From: Acidobacteriaceae bacterium
GTDB lineage: Bacteria; Acidobacteriota; Terriglobia; Terriglobales; Acidobacteriaceae
Assembly (NCBI GenBank): GCA_030040115.1
Contig: JASHUH010000591.1
Span: 1 to 5,783 of the forward strand
DNA: 5,783 nucleotides
Reading direction: 5' to 3'
Positions 1 to 3,243 of the stretch are shown here, one piece after another. The stretch's first letter is position 1; every line of letters starts with the position of its first letter. The translations under genes and the position numbers were made by a program. The notes beneath the pieces were generated by a model. The model ran no database searches. It worked only from the letters and a program-made list of their open reading frames with translations, and had not been told where the DNA came from.

Positions 1-2771
1 TTGGTGATGGCGCTGCCGTTATCGGTAAACGTCACCGCGCCGGTAAGCGGAACTGTGGCCCCTGAAGGAGCGTTCACCGTGGCGGTGAAGGTGAGGGAAC
101 TGTCCACGGTCGAAGGGTTGCTTCCCGACGTCAAGGCAACCGAAGTTGTGGTGTTGGCCGCGGAGACCGTGAGCGCCGACGTCGTCGTTCCGGTATTTGG
201 GGCGTAGTTTGTGTCTCCGGAGAAATCCGCTGTAATCGTGTCGCTTCCCGCTTCGAGACCTGTGGTGGTGCAGGTGAAGGTCGCCGCGCCTGTGGCGGCA
301 TCCGTGCTTGAGGGCGAAACCGTATTGTCCTGGGGAATATCGGTGGACTCCGCGCAGACCACGTTGACGGTGGTGTTGGTGCTGCTGGTGAAGGTCACCG
401 TGGATGTCGACGCCGGGGCCCCGGTGGTCGCGGAGCCTGTCACTACGGCGGTGAGGACCTCCGACTGATCGACAGTATCGGAGGCCGGGCTCACGGTGAC
501 AGTGACGGTGGTGGTCCCCGCGCCGGGGTCCGTGCTGCCAAGCGAGGTGATGCCGCTGCCCAAGGGCGAAGCTCCGCTGTTGCCGTCAGCCGTGACCAGG
601 CCCGAACGGGCGCTTGTAGTTGAACTGACCGCAGCCAGGGATTCAGGCCCCGCGCCTACCGGGTAGGTGGTTGCCGGCTGGAGCGCGCCCGAACCGGTTC
701 CGTCGAGGACGCTGACGGTGGAGGATTGGAAGTTGGCGACGGCCAGATCCTGCTTGCCGTCTCCGTTGAAGTCGGCGATGGCAAGAGCCGAGGGTGCGGA
801 TCCGACGGCATAAACGGTGGGCGCGCCAAAGCCCTTGCTGCTGTTCCAGTGCATCACGGCGACCTGGTTGCTGGCGCTTTGCGCGACGGCCAAGTCAAGG
901 CCGCTGCCGCTCAAATTCCCCAACGCAATTGCCGTAGGCGATTTACCGATGTCGAGCTGACCGGCCGCGGTGAACTTGCCCGTGCCGTTGCCGGCGAGGA
1001 TGGTGGCGGTTCCATCGGATTGGCAAGAACTGTCGCTGCCGCAGGCGTTGGCGACCACAAGATCGAGATGACCGGTTCCATCGAGATCAGCGGCGGCGAT
1101 GGAAACGGGAGAATAATCCACGGGATAACTGGCCGAGGCGGCGAGACTGCCATCTCCGCGGCCCAGCCACACTTCGAGGGTTCCGGGGTCGGTGCAGGTA
1201 GTCTGGCCGCAATCGGAGGCGATGGCCAGGTCGGGGATTTTATCGCCGTTGAAATCACCTACGTAGAGCGCGCGCGGGCTGGCGGGCAGGGCATAGATTT
1301 GGGGCTGGCCGAAGGTTCCGTCGCCGTCGCCCAGCATCACCATCATGGTTTTGTCGTTACGGTTGAGCGCCACGAGATCGAGTTTCTTGTCGCCGTTCAG
1401 ATCGGCAAGGGCTACCGCGATCGGGCCGCTGCCCAGCGCGATGGTTGAGGCGGCGCTATAGCCGCCATTCTTGTTGGCGAGGAACACGGTGGCGTTGCCC
1501 GCGCCGGAGCAGGCGGAGTCGCTGCCGCAGTAGTTGGTCACCACCAAATCGGACAGTCCGTCGCCATTGAGGTCGCCCGAGGCGATGGCCTTCGTCTCCA
1601 GTCCGGCCCGGTAAGCGCGCGAAGTGATCAGCGTTCCGTCGCCCCGGCCGAGGGGAACGCTGACGGTCCCGTCTTCATAGTTCACAATGGCGAGATCGGT
1701 GTGGCCGTCGGCATTGAAGTCGCCGGCTACGGCGGCGAGCGGCGAATTGCCGGCGACGAAGTTCTGTGCGGAGCGGAAAGTTCCATCGCCATTGCCCAGG
1801 AGCACGCTGAACGTGTTTGCTGACTTGTTGATGGCGACCAGATCGGCAATGCCGTCACCGTTAAGGTCGGCGGTCATCACGCTTGCGGGACCGTTGTCCA
1901 CGGCGTACGAGGCTCCGGTTTGAAACGTGCCGTCGCCGCGGCCCAGCAGCACGCTGACAGAGTTGGAACTGGGCTGAGTGACCGCGAGATCGGGTTTGCC
2001 GTCGCCATTAAAGTCGCCGGCCACGACGGAAGACAGGGGTCCGGAGGCAACTGTCTGCGCGTTCAAGGGTGTGAAGTTGCCGGTTCCATCGCCCGCCAGA
2101 ACACTCACGCTTCCGTCCGCATTGGCCAGGATGAGATCGTCGTGACCGGCGCCGTGGAGATCCGCCGTGGTGAGCGATGTAGGCTGAGCGCCGATGCGCA
2201 GGGAGGTTGCGCTGGGAAAATGGCCGGAACCGTCATTGAGAAGAACGGCCAAGCCGGTGGAGGAAGCTACGGCGAGATCGATTTTTCCCTGGCCACGGAA
2301 GTTCCCGAGCGCGAGCGCAATGGGATTCTGAAGTGCAGAGTAAGAGGCGGGCTTGCCGAATGTGCCGTCGCCGTTGCCGAAGAGGACGTTAATGGCTCCG
2401 GAGCCGCTGTCGGTGACGACGAGGTCGAGTTTGCCGTCTCCGTTCAGATCGGCCAGGAGCGCATTGCTTGGCTCGGCGCCAGCGGGGTATTCGACACCCG
2501 GGGCGAAGCCGCCTTTGCCGTCGCCCAGCAGCACGGTCACGTCGGCCGAACCCTTCTTGGTGACGACGAGGTCGAGTTTGCCGTCTCCGTTCAGATCGCC
2601 GGTGGCAATGCTGGTGAGATGCGCGGAAAGAGAAATAAACGGCGCGGTGAGGAAGCCGTTGCCGGAACGCGCCTGGTTGGATTGAGCATGAATGCAAATG
2701 GCGCCAAGGACGGGAGAAAAAACTGCGAAAAGCACACGGCTAGACGAGCGAGCGACACCTCGGCGAATCAT
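1..2771 (-). CDS. Secreted FG-GAP/VCBS-repeat propeller protein with C-terminal Ig-like repeats (3' end beyond window)
   Basis: An uninterrupted minus-strand frame runs 923 codons from ATG at 2771 to the left edge without a stop, so the C-terminus is missing. Residues 1-29 form a Sec signal peptide: an Arg-rich start, a hydrophobic core (about 13-27) and a likely cut after IHA29. LGAIC is not a lipobox. Residues 50-730 carry FG-GAP/VCBS repeats with DxNGDGxxD calcium loops starting at residues 59, 108, 157, 204, 253, 302, 351, 400, 457, 506, 562, 619 and 667, followed by a ligand-free unit near 716. Such repeats form beta-propeller blades; 14 would give two seven-bladed propellers. Residues about 753-869 form an Ig-like domain of the bacterial Ig repeat type, and a second begins near 871. 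The start is supported by GGAG seven bases upstream. An in-frame ATG at 2825 would add 18 residues but has no well-placed ribosome site and would put a long tail before the signal peptide. The role is probably extracellular adhesion or ligand binding; the ligand is unknown. Confidence 0.93.
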   Translation of the reverse strand, partial: MIRRGVARSSSRVLFAVFSPVLGAICIHAQSNQARSGNGFLTAPFISLSAHLTSIATGDLNGDGKLDLVVTKKGSADVTVLLGDGKGGFAPGVEYPAGAEPSNALLADLNGDGKLDLVVTDSGSGAINVLFGNGDGTFGKPASYSALQNPIALALGNFRGQGKIDLAVASSTGLAVLLNDGSGHFPSATSLRIGAQPTSLTTADLHGAGHDDLILANADGSVSVLAGDGTGNFTPLNAQTVASGPLSSVVAGDFNGDGKPDLAVTQPSSNSVSVLLGRGDGTFQTGASYAVDNGPASVMTADLNGDGIADLVAINKSANTFSVLLGNGDGTFRSAQNFVAGNSPLAAVAGDFNADGHTDLAIVNYEDGTVSVPLGRGDGTLITSRAYRAGLETKAIASGDLNGDGLSDLVVTNYCGSDSACSGAGNATVFLANKNGGYSAASTIALGSGPIAVALADLNGDKKLDLVALNRNDKTMMVMLGDGDGTFGQPQIYALPASPRALYVGDFNGDKIPDLAIASDCGQTTCTDPGTLEVWLGRGDGSLAASASYPVDYSPVSIAAADLDGTGHLDLVVANACGSDSSCQSDGTATILAGNGTGKFTAAGQLDIGKSPTAIALGNLSGSGLDLAVAQSASNQVAVMHWNSSKGFGAPTVYAVGSAPSALAIADFNGDGKQDLAVANFQSSTVSVLDGTGSGALQPATTYPVGAGPESLAAVSSTTSARSGLVTADGNSGASPLGSGITSLGSTDPGAGTTTVTVTVSPASDTVDQSEVLTAVVTGSATTGAPASTSTVTFTSSTNTTVNVVCAESTDIPQDNTVSPSSTDAATGAATFTCTTTGLEAGSDTITADFSGDTNYAPNTGTTTSALTVSAANTTTSVALTSGSNPSTVDSSLTFTATVNAPSGATVPLTGAVTFTDNGSAIT
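163..515 (-). other. First complete bacterial Ig-like domain with a Cys pair
   Basis: Residues about 753-869 read TVTVTVSPASDTVDQSEVLT at the start and later STVTFTSS, FTCTTTGLEAGSDTITADFSG and NYAP. This is the typical order of Ig-like repeats in bacterial surface proteins: A/B strands, the 'VTF' strand, the 'AGSDTITADFSGD' hairpin and a 'TTSALTV' end. Compared with the usual compact repeat it has a longer middle, with Cys806 and Cys834, which could form a disulfide after export. A second copy starts near residue 871 (NTTTSVALTSGSNPSTVDSS) and is cut by the window edge. Confidence 0.75.
2412..2451 (-). repeat. 40-bp exact direct repeat, copy 2 (codes DLNGDGKLDLVVT)
   Basis: These 40 bases are identical to those at 2559-2598, at an offset of exactly 147 bases (49 codons, one propeller unit). 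They encode the calcium loop and following beta strand of propeller unit 2. Other units with the same or similar peptide use different codons, so this pair looks recently duplicated or homogenised. Confidence 0.9.
2559..2598 (-). repeat. 40-bp exact direct repeat, copy 1 (codes DLNGDGKLDLVVT)
   Basis: This is the partner of the copy at 2412-2451. It encodes the calcium loop of propeller unit 1 (loop from residue 59). The flanking bases and the rest of units 1 and 2 have diverged, so identity is confined to the loop-plus-strand block. Confidence 0.9.
2685..2771 (-). other. Sec signal peptide of the propeller protein
   Basis: Codons 1-29 encode an n-region with Arg at 3, 4, 8 and 12, an h-region VLFAVFSPVLGAICI, and an end IHA followed by QS that fits signal peptidase I. 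The residue before Cys26 is Ile, which argues against a lipoprotein. There is no twin-arginine motif of the SRRxFLK type; RR at 3-4 lacks that context. Export to the periplasm or beyond is therefore expected. Confidence 0.8.
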
Positions 2772-2778
2772 GTCAGAT

Positions 2779-2782
2779 CTCC
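2779..2782 (-). promoter_or_regulatory. Ribosome binding site of the propeller gene
   Basis: On the minus strand GGAG (within GCGGAGA) lies seven bases before the ATG at 2771. This favours that start over the in-frame ATG at 2825, where the nearest purine runs are either directly adjacent (AGGCAGG) or about 16 bases away (GGGAGG). Confidence 0.75.
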
Positions 2783-2992
2783 GCAACTCAAAAAGGTTGA
2801 AGGCCCAAACAAAAGACAGGGACATCCTGCCTGCAACGAACCCTCCCCGAACAACAACACGCCGGTTCGAGACAAGCCGATTGAGAATGGTCAAAAGAGG
2901 ACCGCGAAACCTACACGGACTGCTCCGGAGAACGGGAAAGGGAGCATTCCGGAAAAGAACACAAAGCAACAAGAAAAGTGCTATATTCGCGC

Positions 2993-3051
2993 AAGTCCGC
3001 CGGCCGAAACCATGCACAATGCAGGGCTGTCCCTCGATCGGACCTAGCCGG
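2993..3051 (-). other. Potential structured segment in the mRNA leader
   Basis: Reading the minus strand, A3045-G3039 can pair with C2999-T2993 as a seven-pair stem (one G-U). Inside it are GGG-ACAG-CCC and, as an alternative overlapping hairpin, CCTGCA-TTG-TGCA(T)GG. CCGGC (3051-3047) can instead pair with GCCGG (3004-3000); that pairing crosses the seven-pair stem, so the two are alternatives or a pseudoknot. No known riboswitch class is recognised. GC-rich DNA often gives such stems by chance, so confidence is low. Confidence 0.25.
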
Positions 3052-3083
3052 AATGGAATTCGTCAGAAGCTGAATTCTGGCCT

Positions 3084-3112
3084 ATTTTAGGGCGGGTTTA
3101 GGAAAACGTCAA
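3084..3112 (-). promoter_or_regulatory. Sigma70-type promoter for the propeller gene
   Basis: Minus-strand TTGACG (3112-3107) and TAAAAT (3089-3084) are separated by exactly 17 bases. Each box matches five of six consensus positions. Transcription would start near 3078-3076, giving a leader of about 305 nt before ATG 2771. The promoter lies outside both genes and points at the propeller gene, so that gene is probably transcribed independently of its upstream neighbour. Confidence 0.65.
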
Positions 3113-3243
3113 GCCCTTCTTAGTAGTGTTGATCGATTTGATTTCGTTTCTGCCGATTTGCGATTTTGCTGCTTCATGGCGAAGATAGTTGGGCGCATTC
3201 GCTCGCAAAACGATTGAGCGCCGAACTGGGGAGAATTGGGGAA

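Larger units (their letters stand above)
582..2622 (-). repeat. Fourteen tandem FG-GAP/VCBS propeller units in the coding sequence
   Basis: Calcium-loop starts are spaced 49, 49, 47, 49, 49, 49, 49, 57, 49, 56, 57 and 48 residues apart, so the basic unit is 147 bases. Canonical loops (D-x-N-G/A-D-G-x-x-D) occur in units 1, 2, 5, 6, 7, 8 and 13, and units 9 and 10 differ only by Lys for the second Gly. Units 3 (N-F-R-G-Q-G), 4 (D-L-H-G-A-G), 11 (D-L-D-G-T-G) and 12 (N-L-S-G-S-G, one residue short) have lost ligands. The unit near residue 716 (SSTTSARSG) keeps the spacing and flanking pattern but no acidic ligand. Each unit ends with a V-x-V-L-L-G-x-G-D-G-T-F type strand and turn. The coordinates are approximate domain limits. 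Confidence 0.88.
2772..3243. other. 472-base intergenic region: 3' flank, promoter and long leader
   Basis: No convincing gene lies here. Minus-strand bases 3243-3113 are the 3' flank of the upstream gene and contain short inverted repeats (GGCGC 3192-3196 with GCGCC 3218-3222; CGCTC 3200-3204 with GAGCG 3216-3220) but no T run, so they do not make a clear intrinsic terminator. A promoter follows at 3112-3084. Bases from about 3077 to 2772 would be the untranslated leader of the propeller gene. Two GAATTC sites (3056-3061 and 3072-3077) and an inverted repeat CAGAA-6-TTCTG (3064-3079) lie around the predicted transcription start and could be an operator, though this is weak. Tiny ATG frames in the leader lack ribosome sites. 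Confidence 0.8.

Noticed and set aside
582..2622. Regularly spaced repeats that could look like a CRISPR or satellite array
   Set aside because: The period is 147 bases, in frame, and the repeats encode calcium-loop motifs with diverged DNA.
2823..2825. Alternative in-frame ATG adding 18 residues to the propeller protein
   Set aside because: The purine run AGGCAGG is directly adjacent to the ATG and GGGAGG is about 16 bases away. The extension also pushes the signal peptide hydrophobic core too far from the start, and ATG 2771 has a well-spaced GGAG.
2981..3013. Ten-codon upstream frame in the leader (ATG 3013, TAG 2981)
   Set aside because: There is no Shine-Dalgarno sequence at a usable distance, and chance frames of this size are common.
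1920..3047. Plus-strand open frame of 375 codons, with others at 726-1448, 1687-1923 and 2353-2685
   Set aside because: They are antisense to the propeller gene and consist of the mirrored repeat (GDDEVEFAVSVQI and similar). There is no ribosome site or recognisable domain, and the minus frame carries clear FG-GAP motifs.
2988..3055. Plus-strand resemblance to parts of the c-di-GMP-I riboswitch (GCGCAAGTCCGCCGGCC followed by GAAACCATGCA)
   Set aside because: The GNRA hairpin half of the aptamer is missing, there is no plus-strand gene downstream, and the likely transcript is on the other strand.
2692..3090. Plus-strand frame of 132 codons in the spacer
   Set aside because: It has basic, low-information composition, overlaps the start of the propeller gene and its promoter, and lacks a ribosome site.
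3192..3222. Possible terminator after the membrane protein gene
   Set aside because: The stems are five pairs with long loops, mutually exclusive, and not followed by a T run.
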